The position numbers and the translations under genes are program-made. 64,000 nt of DNA, from NCBI GenBank assembly GCA_964619065.1, contig CAZUCC010000001.1:62001-126000 (forward strand), written 5' to 3'. Within the stretch, counting starts at the first letter, position 1, and each line of letters starts with the position of its first letter. This DNA comes from JANXUC01 sp964619065. Lineage in GTDB: Bacteria; Acidobacteriota; Terriglobia; Terriglobales; Acidobacteriaceae. This document shows, in pieces, positions 7,542-18,512 of the stretch. The notes beneath the pieces are model-generated. The model searched no databases and was not told the DNA's origin. It worked only from the letters and a program-made list of their open reading frames with translations.

Positions 7542-8603
7542 CTAGCTTTCGCCGGGACCAAGTTTCTGCTCTAAATCGGCTGCGATCAGGCGTCCGTGAA
7601 AGCGTCCATTCTCGATGAAGATTTCATTGGTACGGGAACCAGCGACAATCACACCGGCCACATAGATACCCGCCACATTCGTCTCCAATGAGCCTGGATC
7701 GCAGAGAGGCCGATACTGCTCGTGAGAAAGTTCCAGTCCGAGACTTCGCAGAAAATCGTAGTCCGGATGGTAGCCAACCAACGCGAATACAAAATCGTTC
7801 TTCACGCGCAGAGGCCCGCCGGGTGTTTCCAGGATCGCGGAGTCTTCCGTAATCTCGCGCACGTGGCTGTTGAAGTGCGCTACGATTTCGCCGTCCTTGA
7901 TCCGATTCTCAATATCCGGGCGCACCCAGTACTTGACATGGGGATGGACCTGCGGCCCACGATGCACCAGCGTGACACGCGCTCCGTGCCGCCAGAGATC
8001 GAGCGCCACTTCCGCTGCTGAGTTCTTACCTCCAATCACCAGCACATCGGTGTCATAGTACGGAAATGGCTCGCGGTAGTAGTGGAAGACTTTTGATAGA
8101 TCCTCCCCCGGCACACGCAACAAGTTCGCCAAATCGTAATAGCCGGTGGCGACGATAATCTTCTTCGCACGGTAGTCGCGAATGTTTCCATGACGATCTA
8201 TCGCGGTAGCGTGAAAGTTGCCATTCTTCCCGGTGACACTCGTCACTTCGTGATACTGAGAGACCTCAAGAGCATAGTGCTGGGTCACGCGCCGGTAGTA
8301 TTCGAGCGCTTCTTGCCGCGTCGGTTTCTGCAGAGCGGAATTGAACGGGATACCGCCAATTTCCAACAGCTCCGGCGTGGTGAAAAACACCATATTCGTC
8401 GGGTAGTTAAAGATTGAGTTGACGAGGCAGCCCTTGTCGATAATGTGCGTTTTATAGCCCACTTTTTTGACTTCGATAGCGCAGGCTAGCCCGGTGGGGC
8501 CAGCGCCGATGACGAGCACGTCCGTAACGATTTCGGGGCGTGACTGGGCTTCCGGCTGGGACGATGTGACGGGCGTGTTCTCAGTAAGCACAGGTGTCAA
8601 CAC
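7542..8603 (-). CDS. ypdA: YpdA-family FAD/NAD(P)-binding oxidoreductase (putative bacillithiol disulfide reductase)
   Basis: This thioredoxin-reductase-like flavoprotein has a GAGPTGLACAIE FAD-binding motif, the family stretch NSIFNYPTNMVFFTTPELLEIGG, a second Rossmann motif VIGGKNSAAEVALDL for NAD(P)H, and the C-terminal AGVIVAGSRTNEIFIENGRFHG. These match the YpdA branch, which lacks the CxxC pair of true thioredoxin reductases and in Firmicutes reduces bacillithiol disulfide. Whether this organism makes bacillithiol is unknown. The GTG at 8603 has AGGA about 8 nt upstream; an in-frame GTG at 8666 would add 21 unconserved residues. It is divergent from aspA. Confidence 0.88.
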   Translation of the reverse strand: MLTPVLTENTPVTSSQPEAQSRPEIVTDVLVIGAGPTGLACAIEVKKVGYKTHIIDKGCLVNSIFNYPTNMVFFTTPELLEIGGIPFNSALQKPTRQEALEYYRRVTQHYALEVSQYHEVTSVTGKNGNFHATAIDRHGNIRDYRAKKIIVATGYYDLANLLRVPGEDLSKVFHYYREPFPYYDTDVLVIGGKNSAAEVALDLWRHGARVTLVHRGPQVHPHVKYWVRPDIENRIKDGEIVAHFNSHVREITEDSAILETPGGPLRVKNDFVFALVGYHPDYDFLRSLGLELSHEQYRPLCDPGSLETNVAGIYVAGVIVAGSRTNEIFIENGRFHGRLIAADLEQKLGPGES

Positions 8604-8747
8604 AGGGCATTCCTGGAAGTAGAGATGGCCGCGGTAACGAGCACCGCAGGGCGGCGCTCGAATCACTCTCGGATCGATCAGTCTAGCATGTCGCTCTAAC
8701 CATAGAGGAACTTGCGGTTCCGCACAGGATTTCTACAGCAAGATTGC

Positions 8748-8753
8748 TATAAT
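8748..8753 (+). promoter_or_regulatory. Candidate -10 element for aspA
   Basis: TATAAT lies 32 nt before the aspA start in the divergent ypdA/aspA gap. No convincing -35 hexamer is visible at the right distance, so this is a partial promoter match only. Confidence 0.4.
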
Positions 8754-8784
8754 TTTCTGTTCGTCGTGTCCGTCAGGAGTGAAT

Positions 8785-10239
8785 ATGTCCACCACTGCAC
8801 CGAGCGCCACCCGTATTGAAAAAGATTCGCTCGGCACCAAAGAGATTCCGGCCAGCGTCTATTACGGCATTCAAACGTTGCGCGCCGTGGAGAATTATCC
8901 GATTTCCGGCATGCGCGCGCATCCCACGCTGATTCGCGCTTTCGGCATGGTGAAGCAGGCGGCAGCGGAGGCCAACAAAAACCTCGGCCTATTGGACGAG
9001 AAGCGAGCCAACGCAATCATCCAGGCGGCAAAAGATGTGCAGAGCGGCAAGTTCGACGACTCCTTCGTGGTGGATGTGTTTCAGGCGGGCGCGGGCGTCA
9101 GCTTTCACATGAACAGCAACGAGGTCATCGCCAACCGCGCGGTAGAAATTCTTGGCGGCGCACTGGGCGATTCTTCCGTGGTCCACCCGAACGATCACGT
9201 GAATTACGGGCAATCCACCAATGACGTGTTTCCGACGGGGATGCGTCTGGCCACATTGCTGGAATTGGAAAAGCTGTATCCCGCGTTAGATAGCCTTTCA
9301 GCAAGCCTGGAGCTCAAGGCAAAAGAGTTTCACAACATTTTGAAATCGGGCCGTACGCACATGCAAGATGCTGTCCCCATGCGGCTGGGACAGGAATTCG
9401 CCGCCTACGCGGGAGCGATTCGGCGTGCTACGGAAGCGGTGAAGCAATCGTCCGAGTATCTGCGCGAGCTAGGACTGGGCGGATCGGCGGTCGGCACGGG
9501 AATCAACACGCATCCCGACTACCGCGAGAAGGCAATTGCGCACCTGGCCCGCATCTCCGGTCAGAAGGTCAAGCCGGTGGACGACATGCGCTATGCCATG
9601 CAGTCGAATCTGGCCATGGCGGCGGTATCGTCGTCGCTACGGAATCTGGCGCTGGAAGTGATTCGCATTTCGAACGACCTGCGTCTGATTTCTTCCGGAC
9701 CGAACACTGGATTGGCGGAAGTGAATCTACCGGCATTGCAGCCGGGATCATCGATCATGCCCGGCAAGATCAACCCAGTGATACCGGAACTGGCGGCCAT
9801 GGTGGCGTTCCAGGTGGTCGGCAATGACTTGGCGGTAGCGATGGCAGTGCAGGCTGGACAGCTCGAGCTGAATGTCATGATGCCGACGATGTCCTACAGC
9901 GTGCTGCAGTCGATCACGATTCTCACCAACATGCTGCGGCAGTTCACGGACAAGTGCGTGGCTGGACTCACTGCGAACGATACCCGCTGCGCGTTCTACA
10001 CGCAGGCTACGGTGTCCCTGGCAACGGCGTTGAATCCCTACATTGGTTATGCGAAGGCGGCGGAGATTGTGAAGGAATCGGTGGCCACGGGACGCTCGAT
10101 CATCGAAATCGCCCGCGACAAAAAACTGTTGAGCGAAAAGGAAATTGCGGAAATTCTCGATCCCGCACGCATGACCGAACCGCAGAGGCCGCTCGAAGCG
10201 GCGGCCAAGCGGGAGGAGATTAAGGCGGGAAAGAATTAA
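8785..10239 (+). CDS. aspA: Aspartate ammonia-lyase
   Basis: AspA reversibly converts aspartate to fumarate and ammonia. The 484-residue protein has the aspartase/fumarase superfamily regions in order: RIEKDSLGTKEIP at the start, VHPNDHVNYGQSTNDVFPT, the GRTHMQDAVPMRLGQE region, and the GSSIMPGKINPV signature loop carrying the catalytic serine. The overall pattern favours aspartase over class II fumarase. AGGAG at 8775-8779 is placed correctly for ATG 8785 rather than the in-frame GTG at 8779. It is a single-gene unit. Confidence 0.93.
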   Translation: MSTTAPSATRIEKDSLGTKEIPASVYYGIQTLRAVENYPISGMRAHPTLIRAFGMVKQAAAEANKNLGLLDEKRANAIIQAAKDVQSGKFDDSFVVDVFQAGAGVSFHMNSNEVIANRAVEILGGALGDSSVVHPNDHVNYGQSTNDVFPTGMRLATLLELEKLYPALDSLSASLELKAKEFHNILKSGRTHMQDAVPMRLGQEFAAYAGAIRRATEAVKQSSEYLRELGLGGSAVGTGINTHPDYREKAIAHLARISGQKVKPVDDMRYAMQSNLAMAAVSSSLRNLALEVIRISNDLRLISSGPNTGLAEVNLPALQPGSSIMPGKINPVIPELAAMVAFQVVGNDLAVAMAVQAGQLELNVMMPTMSYSVLQSITILTNMLRQFTDKCVAGLTANDTRCAFYTQATVSLATALNPYIGYAKAAEIVKESVATGRSIIEIARDKKLLSEKEIAEILDPARMTEPQRPLEAAAKREEIKAGKN

Positions 10240-10261
10240 AGCCCTGCGGAGCTTCGCTCCT

Positions 10262-10282
10262 GGACGGCCGAGGCGGCCGTCC
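10262..10282. terminator. Bidirectional hairpin between aspA and fabH
   Basis: The 9-bp inverted repeat GGACGGCCG/CGGCCGTCC with a 3-nt loop lies between two convergent genes. It lacks a T-run on either side but could end transcription from both directions. Confidence 0.5.
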
Positions 10283-10287
10283 TCACG

Positions 10288-11304
10288 TTAGTACGCCCAA
10301 CGTAGCAGCGTCGCTCCCACAGTAAACCCTGCCCCGACCGAAGCTAGCAGCACAAGGCTTCCCTTCTTGAGCTTTCCTTCTTCAAGCGCTGTTTGCATCC
10401 CTAAAGGAATGGTGCCAGCAGTCGTGTTGCCGAAGCGGTCGATGTTGATGATGGTGGCATCGGGGCGCAGGGACAGCCGGTCCGCCGTTGCATTGATGAT
10501 GCGCAAATTGGCCTGGTGCGGGATAAAGACGTCAATGTCACTTCCCTGAAGTCCATTTCTTTCCAGAACCTGGGCGCACACTTCCGCCATTTTTCGCACT
10601 GCGAATTTAAAGACCGCTCCCCCATCCTGATGGACGAAGTGCATTTTCTGGTCGACCGTGGCATGCGTCGTGGGATTCAGGCTGCCACCACCCGGCATGA
10701 AGAGCGCGTCACCGCCGGAACCATCCACTTCATGAACAAAATCGAAAATACCGGCCTCGCCGTCTCCCTCTTCCGCAGCCTCCAGAATGACCGCGCCTGC
10801 GCCGTCGCCGAAGATGATGCAGGTGGCGCGGTCGGTGTAATCGATGATGGAAGACATGACGTCAGCGCCAATCACCATGACGCGCTTGTGGGCACCTGTG
10901 GCGATAAATTGGGCTCCGTTCTGCAATGCGAACAAAAACGCTGAACAGGCAGCCGAGAGATCCACGCCCCAAACTTTCTTCGCACCGAGCTTGTGCTGTA
11001 CAAGGCAGGCGGTCGAAGGGAACAGCATGTCCGGCGTGACCGTAGCGACGAAGATGGCGTCGAGATCACTGGCCTCCATGCCGCGAATGGCGAGCGCCTT
11101 CCTGGCGGCCTCTACAGCGATGTCGCTGGTGGCGACACCTTTCTCGACAATGTGGCGCTGCCGAATCCCAGTGCGCTCGACAATCCATTGATCGGTGGTC
11201 TCGACCATCTTTTCGAGGTCGGCGTTGGTGAGAAGGCGTGGCGGAACGTAGGTGCCCAGTGCGGTGATCTTGGCCCGAACCAGGGCACGCGGCGATTGCT
11301 TCAA
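10288..11304 (-). CDS. fabH: 3-oxoacyl-ACP synthase III
   Basis: FabH starts fatty-acid synthesis by condensing acetyl-CoA with malonyl-ACP. In this 338-residue protein the catalytic cysteine lies in DLSAACSAFLFAL, the histidine in IPHQANLRI and the asparagine in GNTTAGTIPLG, with the GERTGIRQRH-like entry loop present. The length is normal. It stands alone, without the plsX/fabD/fabG neighbours often found with it. Chain-start preference (straight or branched) cannot be read reliably. Confidence 0.95.
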   Translation of the reverse strand: MKQSPRALVRAKITALGTYVPPRLLTNADLEKMVETTDQWIVERTGIRQRHIVEKGVATSDIAVEAARKALAIRGMEASDLDAIFVATVTPDMLFPSTACLVQHKLGAKKVWGVDLSAACSAFLFALQNGAQFIATGAHKRVMVIGADVMSSIIDYTDRATCIIFGDGAGAVILEAAEEGDGEAGIFDFVHEVDGSGGDALFMPGGGSLNPTTHATVDQKMHFVHQDGGAVFKFAVRKMAEVCAQVLERNGLQGSDIDVFIPHQANLRIINATADRLSLRPDATIINIDRFGNTTAGTIPLGMQTALEEGKLKKGSLVLLASVGAGFTVGATLLRWAY

Positions 11305-11415
11305 TGAGTTCTCCTGAAAGAAGTTGAACTATGTATTTTGAGGGATTCGCCGATGGATGTCTAACCATTCCGGTTAACGGAAGTGGTGCAGTTTCGTAAA
11401 TACACTCCTCTGGCT

Positions 11416-11510
11416 TTGTCATTCCGAGCCAGGTCTATCGGCGAGGAATCTGCTCCTGGCAGTAAAAGAGCAGATTCCTCGCGCGCTACTGCCGCGCTTC
11501 GGAATGACAA
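11416..11510. repeat. Dispersed palindromic repeat, copy A
   Basis: An element of about 95 bp begins TTGTCATTCCGAG and ends CGGAATGACAA, with an inner inverted pair GCGAGGAATCTGCTC / GAGCAGATTCCTCGC. It shares termini and inner arms with copies at 20354 and 26741. The whole element is a long imperfect hairpin, as expected of a REP- or MITE-like intergenic repeat. It lies between fabH and a small membrane-protein gene. Confidence 0.85.
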
Positions 11511-11559
11511 CTTTGTAGAAATATCCAAACGGCACCACTGCCCGGTTAATGGAAGCGAG

Positions 11560-11781
11560 TCAGCGGGAATTCTCCGCCAAATACCAGCGCCGAAGCGCCA
11601 CCACCGACCACACCGCTTCCACCACTCCGAACGGCCATGCGCCTTGCAGGAAACCATAGACCGAGCCCAACATGCAGGCGACAGCAAAGGCGAGGACGAA
11701 CCAGCGGCTGCGATTCTCCAAGGCATAGGTGATGAGCATGGCCGTGACAGCAAAAAGGCCGAAGAGGGTTAAGCGGTTCAT
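11560..11781 (-). CDS. Small hypothetical membrane protein
   Basis: A 73-residue protein with two or three hydrophobic segments: MNRLTLFGLFAVTAMLITYA, then WFVLAFAVACMLGSVYGFLQG, then a short VEAVWSVVALRRWY. I do not recognise a named function. ATG 11781 is chosen because the longer reading to 11841 would run into the SRP RNA gene. It lies 33 nt downstream of the SRP RNA on the same strand, past that gene's T-run. Confidence 0.6.
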   Translation of the reverse strand: MNRLTLFGLFAVTAMLITYALENRSRWFVLAFAVACMLGSVYGFLQGAWPFGVVEAVWSVVALRRWYLAENSR

Positions 11782-11814
11782 TTGGATGGGCATCCGTGCG
11801 GCGAAAGCAAAAAA

Positions 11815-11920
11815 GTCAGACACCGGCAACCCACTGCACACGCAAGAGCCCGTTACCGTTGCTTCCTTCCGGACCTGGCGGGGTTGGCGGGAAGACGTCG
11901 CGTGGAACCGATGCCTGACC
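11815..11920 (-). ncRNA. ffs: Signal recognition particle RNA, small bacterial type
   Basis: Read on the minus strand, the conserved helix-8 core CCAGGTCCGGAAGGAAGCA is present intact. The ends pair (GTCAGGCA... with ...TGTCTGAC), giving a hairpin RNA of about 105 nt like E. coli 4.5S RNA. The 3' end is followed by six T residues (11814-11809) as terminator, and a TAGAAT -10-like element lies just upstream (11932-11927). It pairs functionally with Ffh and with FtsY, which is encoded at 25737. Confidence 0.94.
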
Positions 11921-12078
11921 TGCTAAATTCTACCATCTGCGTGCGCCCTTTCCGCGTTCCAGGCACAGCTTTCCGAACGCTATTTCCCTGGCGCATCTTC
12001 GGCTCAGGTGACCTTCGATTGTTTTGTTCTGACCCTTGCCTTCCCTTCTATCGCCATACCTTCGAAAATTGAGCAGGC

Positions 12079-14250
12079 ATGCCTGGATCGCCCGCATCAA
12101 TAGAAATAGCGAAAGCTCCAGTGTCCACCTCCGTGGACCGTTATCTGCTCGTGTGCCTGTATCTGATGGTGATGACCGGTTTCGGAACGCTTGCCGCCAC
12201 CGGTCAGCTGGATATTGCTTCCGTACTTTTCGTGACGGCTGCCCTGCTCTGGCGTGGTTTCTTGCTTGTCATCCACAAAAATTTAGTGCTGCCAGAAAGC
12301 TGGAATACGCGCCTGGCGCTGGGTTTTTTGTTGTTTTATCTGGTTGATGTCTTCCTGGTGTCGCGCAGCTTCCTGCCTGCGACAGTACACCTGGTGATGT
12401 GCGGCCTGGTAGTAAAGATCTTTTCTCCGTTGCGGGACCGCGACTATGTGCTGTTAGCCTTGCTTTCGTTCGCAATGGTGCTGGCTGCGTCCGTATTGAC
12501 CGTGGATACCGCATTCTTTCTGACATTCTCCCTGTTCCTGTTGACGTCGGTTGGGACGTTCATTTTGTTGCAGATGCACCGGGCCGCCGCGCAGGCCACT
12601 GTGCACGCATCGGAGCAGGACTCGCCGGAGCTACGTCGGCGTCTTGTCCTTTCGCTGGGGGGAGTATCGCCTGTAATTCTGTTGTTGATTCTGGGACTCG
12701 CGGCAGGCATCTTTTTTTTGCTGCCACGTGTTTCCGGGGGATACGCAAGCGCCTACGGTTACGGCAATGATCTTTCCACCGGCTTCAGCAACGAAGTACG
12801 CCTGGGGAAAATCGGGGAAATTCAGCAATCCGATGCGGTCGTGATGCACATCGAGATGAAAGGTGGCGCGGCAGAATCTCAGGAGTTCAAGTGGCGGGGC
12901 GTAGCACTCGGTTCATTCAGCGGAACGACATGGTCGGGCCGGGACGCGCATATTATCGCACAGCGTCTTTCGGATGGCCGATACCTTGTGTCCCCATCGC
13001 AGCAGACGCACGAAAGCGGTCTCCTGCGCTATCGCGTACTGCTGGAACCACTGGACAGCAACGTATTCTTTCTGGCGGAACAGCCGGCTACCGTATCTGG
13101 CAACTACAGCATGGTGGGGTTCGATGCGGACGGGGCCGTTTTTGATTTGGATCGAGAACATCCGATCGCCCTGTACGAAGGCGAATCAAACATCGCGAGA
13201 CCCACTGCGGTTGAGCTGCGGGCCGCGACCGGAAGTTATCCGCCAGACATTCCGCGAATCTACCTGCAATTGCCGGATGTGGATCCTCGCATCGGGCAAT
13301 TGGCGCATGAGGTGACCAAGAAAGCCAGCAACGACTACGACAAGGCAGCCGCCCTTGAGAATCACCTCCGGACCCATTACGGATATACCCTGCAACTTCC
13401 GGCTGTGACGCCAAAAAATCCGCTTGCAAATTTCCTCTTCGAGCGAAAGCAGGGACACTGTGAGTACTTTGCGTCTTCCATGGCGGTGATGCTGCGTACC
13501 CTTGGCATTCCCTCCCGCGTGGTAAATGGTTTTCGGGGCGGGGAGTTCAACGACCTCAGTGGAAAATACTTAATTCGCGCCCGCGACGCCCATTCCTGGG
13601 TAGAAGCCTACTTCCCGGGAAAGGGCTGGATCAGTTTCGACCCTACCCCCGCCGATTCCCTGTTCACGCACCAGGGTGGATGGAATCGCATCTCGCTCTA
13701 CCTCGACGCGGCGGCTTCATTTTGGCGGGAATGGATTGTGAACTACGATTTCGCGCACCAGCGCTCGCTTGGTGAAGATGGAATCCGCAAAGGACGCCTG
13801 CTTCTGGAACGCCTGCGCCAAAGAATCATGCAACCCTATGAGCGCTTGCTTCGTGCCGCACGCACGGCCCGGGGTAAGGCCCACAGGTTACCGATTGCCT
13901 GGGTTCCAGTCGCCGCCGGCCTGGGATGCCTGATTTTGTTGCTGTCGAACGCAGCCAGATTACGGCATTGGAGTCAACACTTGGTGTGGGGACGTCGCTC
14001 TGGCAACGCTCCACAACAAGCAGCGGCCTTGTGGTACGAGCGCATGACAAAAATGCTCAGCCGGCGAGGCTGGCACAAAGCACCAGAACAGACTGCTGGG
14101 GAATTTGTCGAGAAGATTCCAGATGCCGCCGTACGGGAATCCGTTAGCAACTTTACCAACCACTACGAACGTGCCCGCTTTGCGGCGTCAAAGGAAGACG
14201 CAGAACGCCTGCCGGAACTTTACGAAGAAATCGCCGCGGATTCGCGATAG
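12079..14250 (+). CDS. TgpA-like membrane transglutaminase (DUF3488-transglutaminase)
   Basis: A 723-residue protein. The N-terminal part (about residues 15-225) has six or so membrane helices of the DUF3488 type. A periplasmic region follows, holding a transglutaminase core with the catalytic triad in GHCEYFASS, RDAHSWVEAY and ISFDPTPAD. A last helix near residue 610 precedes a cytoplasmic DUF4129-like tail. TgpA is an essential periplasmic transglutaminase in Pseudomonas. The usual MoxR and DUF58 neighbours are missing, so this copy is uncoupled from that common operon. Confidence 0.9.
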   Translation: MPGSPASIEIAKAPVSTSVDRYLLVCLYLMVMTGFGTLAATGQLDIASVLFVTAALLWRGFLLVIHKNLVLPESWNTRLALGFLLFYLVDVFLVSRSFLPATVHLVMCGLVVKIFSPLRDRDYVLLALLSFAMVLAASVLTVDTAFFLTFSLFLLTSVGTFILLQMHRAAAQATVHASEQDSPELRRRLVLSLGGVSPVILLLILGLAAGIFFLLPRVSGGYASAYGYGNDLSTGFSNEVRLGKIGEIQQSDAVVMHIEMKGGAAESQEFKWRGVALGSFSGTTWSGRDAHIIAQRLSDGRYLVSPSQQTHESGLLRYRVLLEPLDSNVFFLAEQPATVSGNYSMVGFDADGAVFDLDREHPIALYEGESNIARPTAVELRAATGSYPPDIPRIYLQLPDVDPRIGQLAHEVTKKASNDYDKAAALENHLRTHYGYTLQLPAVTPKNPLANFLFERKQGHCEYFASSMAVMLRTLGIPSRVVNGFRGGEFNDLSGKYLIRARDAHSWVEAYFPGKGWISFDPTPADSLFTHQGGWNRISLYLDAAASFWREWIVNYDFAHQRSLGEDGIRKGRLLLERLRQRIMQPYERLLRAARTARGKAHRLPIAWVPVAAGLGCLILLLSNAARLRHWSQHLVWGRRSGNAPQQAAALWYERMTKMLSRRGWHKAPEQTAGEFVEKIPDAAVRESVSNFTNHYERARFAASKEDAERLPELYEEIAADSR

Positions 14251-14259
14251 GTCCGCGAC

Positions 14260-14919
14260 TTAGAACGTCCAAACCACGCCGCCCCCACCCACCACGTTAT
14301 GCATGCGAGTCCGGCCCTGGTCCACATTGAGTTCCGGAACACCTGAATAAAAATCACGAACTTCACCGCGCACCTTCAACATGCGCCAGACCTTTACGTC
14401 CAGACCTATGCCGAACTCAATAACGCTCGTGGTGTTACTTTTCCCGGGCACCTTTAACACGTTAAAAACACCGTTTTTCGAAGTTGTGAAGCGTCCGAAA
14501 CCACCGCCCACCGAGGCCCACGGCGAAACCAGCGTATTGGGAAACAGATTTACCCGCACACCTGGCGTAACAAACAAACCTTTGTAGGATGACGGTACCA
14601 GATCGTTGCTGGAGAGCAGCTTTTGATCACGCAGGTAAATAACCGGAACCTCAAATGTAAAAGCCGCGAGTTCGGTGACCCGGAGACGCCGGCCATAATT
14701 GCCCTGAAACGTAAGGCCTTTGCCAATGTTGACGCGGTTATCCATGAAGGGCGGAGGGAGCGTGGGAGATTTAATGGCGTGCCCGCTGGTAAGATCGCGT
14801 TGCACGAGGATGGCGATCTCGTTCTTCTTGTTCCACCAGTCATAATCTTGCGCGCAAGCACTTGCTGCCACAAAAATCAGAAACGAACTTACCAGCAACA
14901 ACTGTCCTTTACGGGACAT
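14260..14919 (-). CDS. Predicted outer-membrane beta-barrel protein
   Basis: A 219-residue protein with a clear signal peptide (hydrophobic LLLVSSFLIFVAASACAQ). Alternating hydrophobic strands and a terminal aromatic residue (VVWTF) suit an outer-membrane barrel of eight or so strands. No enzyme motif such as a PagP or PagL catalytic site was recognised. The gene is convergent with the transglutaminase gene, 9 nt away. Function unknown. Confidence 0.7.
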   Translation of the reverse strand: MSRKGQLLLVSSFLIFVAASACAQDYDWWNKKNEIAILVQRDLTSGHAIKSPTLPPPFMDNRVNIGKGLTFQGNYGRRLRVTELAAFTFEVPVIYLRDQKLLSSNDLVPSSYKGLFVTPGVRVNLFPNTLVSPWASVGGGFGRFTTSKNGVFNVLKVPGKSNTTSVIEFGIGLDVKVWRMLKVRGEVRDFYSGVPELNVDQGRTRMHNVVGGGGVVWTF

Positions 14920-15134
14920 TTCCCCTCCTGACCCTGCGGGCCTGGGATGACGGTCAACCGCTTTGCATCAGGTTAGCACGCCGAGGCCTTATGAGGGAGA
15001 CAAGAGGGTACTCCGAAGGTGCTGAGGGATTGTTCTTGTAGGCCCCCCGCGGCTCCCTGGCATACACGAAAGTAGATGATAAACTGGAACTCTTGACCTC
15101 TTCGAGTCTTACCCAAGCGAACCCGCAGTCTTCC

Positions 15135-16577
<1,443 letters not shown>

Positions 16578-16625
16578 ATAGGCTCGAGTATCGAATCGAA
16601 GGTTGCTCTAATTACGGAAACTATC

Positions 16626-16835
16626 ATGCCGAAACGCCGTACAACCCTAAAATGTCCGACGTGCAAAAAGCAGGAAGTCACAAGCGCCGATCCGGACTTC
16701 CCGTTCTGTAGCGAACGCTGCCGCCTGATCGATCTGGGGAAATGGGCGAGCGGTGGGTACGTGATTTCTTCTCCACTCCAAGACAATGCGGAGTCCATCC
16801 GGGATTCGATCCAAGATGACGAACCTGGAGACTAG
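16626..16835 (+). CDS. yacG: DNA gyrase inhibitor YacG
   Basis: A 69-residue zinc protein. The CPTCKK and FCSERCRLIDLGKWASG motifs are the four-cysteine site and following helix of YacG, a small inhibitor that binds GyrB in E. coli. The acidic C-terminus is typical. Its last 20 nt overlap pgpA in another frame. Confidence 0.92.
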   Translation: MPKRRTTLKCPTCKKQEVTSADPDFPFCSERCRLIDLGKWASGGYVISSPLQDNAESIRDSIQDDEPGD

Positions 16836-17325
16836 AACCGCGCCTCTGTGGGCACGGCTCACAGCCACATTCTTCGGAATAGGATATCTGCACCCGGGGC
16901 CCGGCTCCTGGGGCTCCGCGGCTACGGTCTCGATGTGGTGGTTGATCGCCCGCTATATTCTTCCCGGTCATCTTGCCTTGGGCGCTCGACCCTATGTGTG
17001 CGCGGGCCTGGCGCTCGTGGCTGTTGCAGTGGGAATCCCCGCCGCCACGCTGGTCGCGCGCGCCGCAGCTAAGAAGGATCCACAGTTTGTCGTCATCGAC
17101 GAAACCGCCGGACAGCTCATTACACTCATTGGCGCGCCTCTCACGTGGCAATCCCTTCTCGCGGCCTTTATACTTTTCAGAGCGTTCGACATTACGAAGC
17201 CGCCGCCGATCCGCCTGCTGGAGCGCCTCCCGGAAGGGACAGGGATTGTGGTGGATGATGTTGGAGCTGGACTGTATGCCCTCGTAGTCATGCAGTTGTT
17301 ATTGCATTTTGGCGTGTTGAGATAG
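16816..17325 (+). CDS. pgpA: Phosphatidylglycerophosphatase A
   Basis: PgpA removes phosphate from phosphatidylglycerophosphate in phospholipid synthesis. The 169-residue membrane protein has the HPGPGSWGS motif near the N-terminus, the acidic DETAGQL loop and RAFDITKPPPI, all family hallmarks. ATG 16816 puts the start at the usual place and overlaps yacG by 20 nt. An earlier in-frame start at 16786 would only add residues encoded inside yacG. Confidence 0.93.
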   Translation: MTNLETRTAPLWARLTATFFGIGYLHPGPGSWGSAATVSMWWLIARYILPGHLALGARPYVCAGLALVAVAVGIPAATLVARAAAKKDPQFVVIDETAGQLITLIGAPLTWQSLLAAFILFRAFDITKPPPIRLLERLPEGTGIVVDDVGAGLYALVVMQLLLHFGVLR

Positions 17326-17348
17326 ATTTTCCTCGGGAAAGAGGGCTC

Positions 17349-18422
17349 ATGGAAATCCCAGCCACACCACCGGGCAATCCGCCAAGCAATCCAAAGATGA
17401 ACGGCTCTCCGCGTCTGGATTCGGTTTCTCCGAGGGCAGCATTGCCGGGAGGCGAAGTTCGCTTTCGCGGCAAGAGCCTGCGACCGGATGGTCTACAGCG
17501 CCCCAACGTGCGGTTTGGTGAGGTGTCCGGCGCTGTTCTCATCGGATCGGACGATTTTGTAGTCGCACGAGTGCCGGACGGCGCGCTATCCGGTCCGGCG
17601 GTCGTGGCAACGAACGGACATGTCAGCAATCCTATGGAAGTCCGAGTCGCTGTTTCGATCGCAGAAGAATTGCACCCTGTTGGCAATCCAGCGCTCGATG
17701 CCGAAGGCAACATCTATGCCACTTTCTCCGGCTCCCGCGGTGAAAAAGTAGCGGTTGCCGTATTCAAGATCGACACTCACTATACGGTACGGCCTTTTGT
17801 TTCCGACTTAATGAATGCCACGGGGCTTGCCTTGGACCGTGAGGGCGATCTGTACGTTTCCTCGCGCCACGAAGGGAACGTGTACCGTGTGTCGCCAACC
17901 GGACAGCTATCGGTCTACGCCGAGGGCATGGGCGTTGCTACAGGCATCGCCTTTGACGGCGAACAGAACCTCTATGTCGGTGACCGTAGCGGTACCATTT
18001 TCAAGATCGCACGGGACCGTCAGATTTTTGTTCACGCCACGCTCGAGCCCAGTGTCGCCGCGTATCACTTGGCCATCGCTCCTAACGGAGATTTGTTCGT
18101 GAGCGGACCCACCACATCGAGCTTCGACTCCATCTACCGCGTCGATCCGCACGGAGAGGTCTCTGCTTACTATCGGGGCCTGGGACGCCCGCAGGGCCTA
18201 GCCTTTGATCGGGACGGTAATCTCTTCGTGGCGGCATCGCTACGCGGACAGCGTGGCATTGTAAGGATCACTCCCAAGCAGGAAGCATCGTTGGAAGTCT
18301 CGGGTCAGGATCTAGTCGGACTCGCCTTCGCTCCCGGCCGGTCTGTGGTTTTGGCCACCTCCGACGCTGTACACCATCTTTCGTGGGATATCCAGGGCTT
18401 TCCGCTGCCCCCAGCCTCCTAG
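17349..18422 (+). CDS. IPT/TIG plus SMP-30/NHL-type beta-propeller protein
   Basis: A 357-residue protein. Residues about 22-100 look like an IPT/TIG immunoglobulin-like domain (SPRAALPGGEVRFRGKSL). Residues 110-350 form a beta-propeller with repeated blades reading LALDREGDLYVSS, IAFDGEQNLYVGD, LAIAPNGDLFVSG and LAFDRDGNLFVAA. No signal peptide is visible, which is unusual for such propellers and suggests a cytoplasmic location. It lies 23 nt after pgpA, so it may share that transcript. The substrate is unknown. Confidence 0.8.
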   Translation: MEIPATPPGNPPSNPKMNGSPRLDSVSPRAALPGGEVRFRGKSLRPDGLQRPNVRFGEVSGAVLIGSDDFVVARVPDGALSGPAVVATNGHVSNPMEVRVAVSIAEELHPVGNPALDAEGNIYATFSGSRGEKVAVAVFKIDTHYTVRPFVSDLMNATGLALDREGDLYVSSRHEGNVYRVSPTGQLSVYAEGMGVATGIAFDGEQNLYVGDRSGTIFKIARDRQIFVHATLEPSVAAYHLAIAPNGDLFVSGPTTSSFDSIYRVDPHGEVSAYYRGLGRPQGLAFDRDGNLFVAASLRGQRGIVRITPKQEASLEVSGQDLVGLAFAPGRSVVLATSDAVHHLSWDIQGFPLPPAS

Positions 18423-18512
18423 TTCTCCGCTCCGTAGCTTCGGCCAGCAACTTTGACGAAGCGGTTCCCCGATGGTCCTCAACAGGGCCGCAGCGGTTAT
18501 CATGTCCGTATC

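Noticed and set aside
11782..11841. Longer start for the small membrane protein
   Set aside because: The extension would be encoded by the SRP RNA gene and its terminator; the internal ATG at 11781 begins exactly at the first hydrophobic segment.
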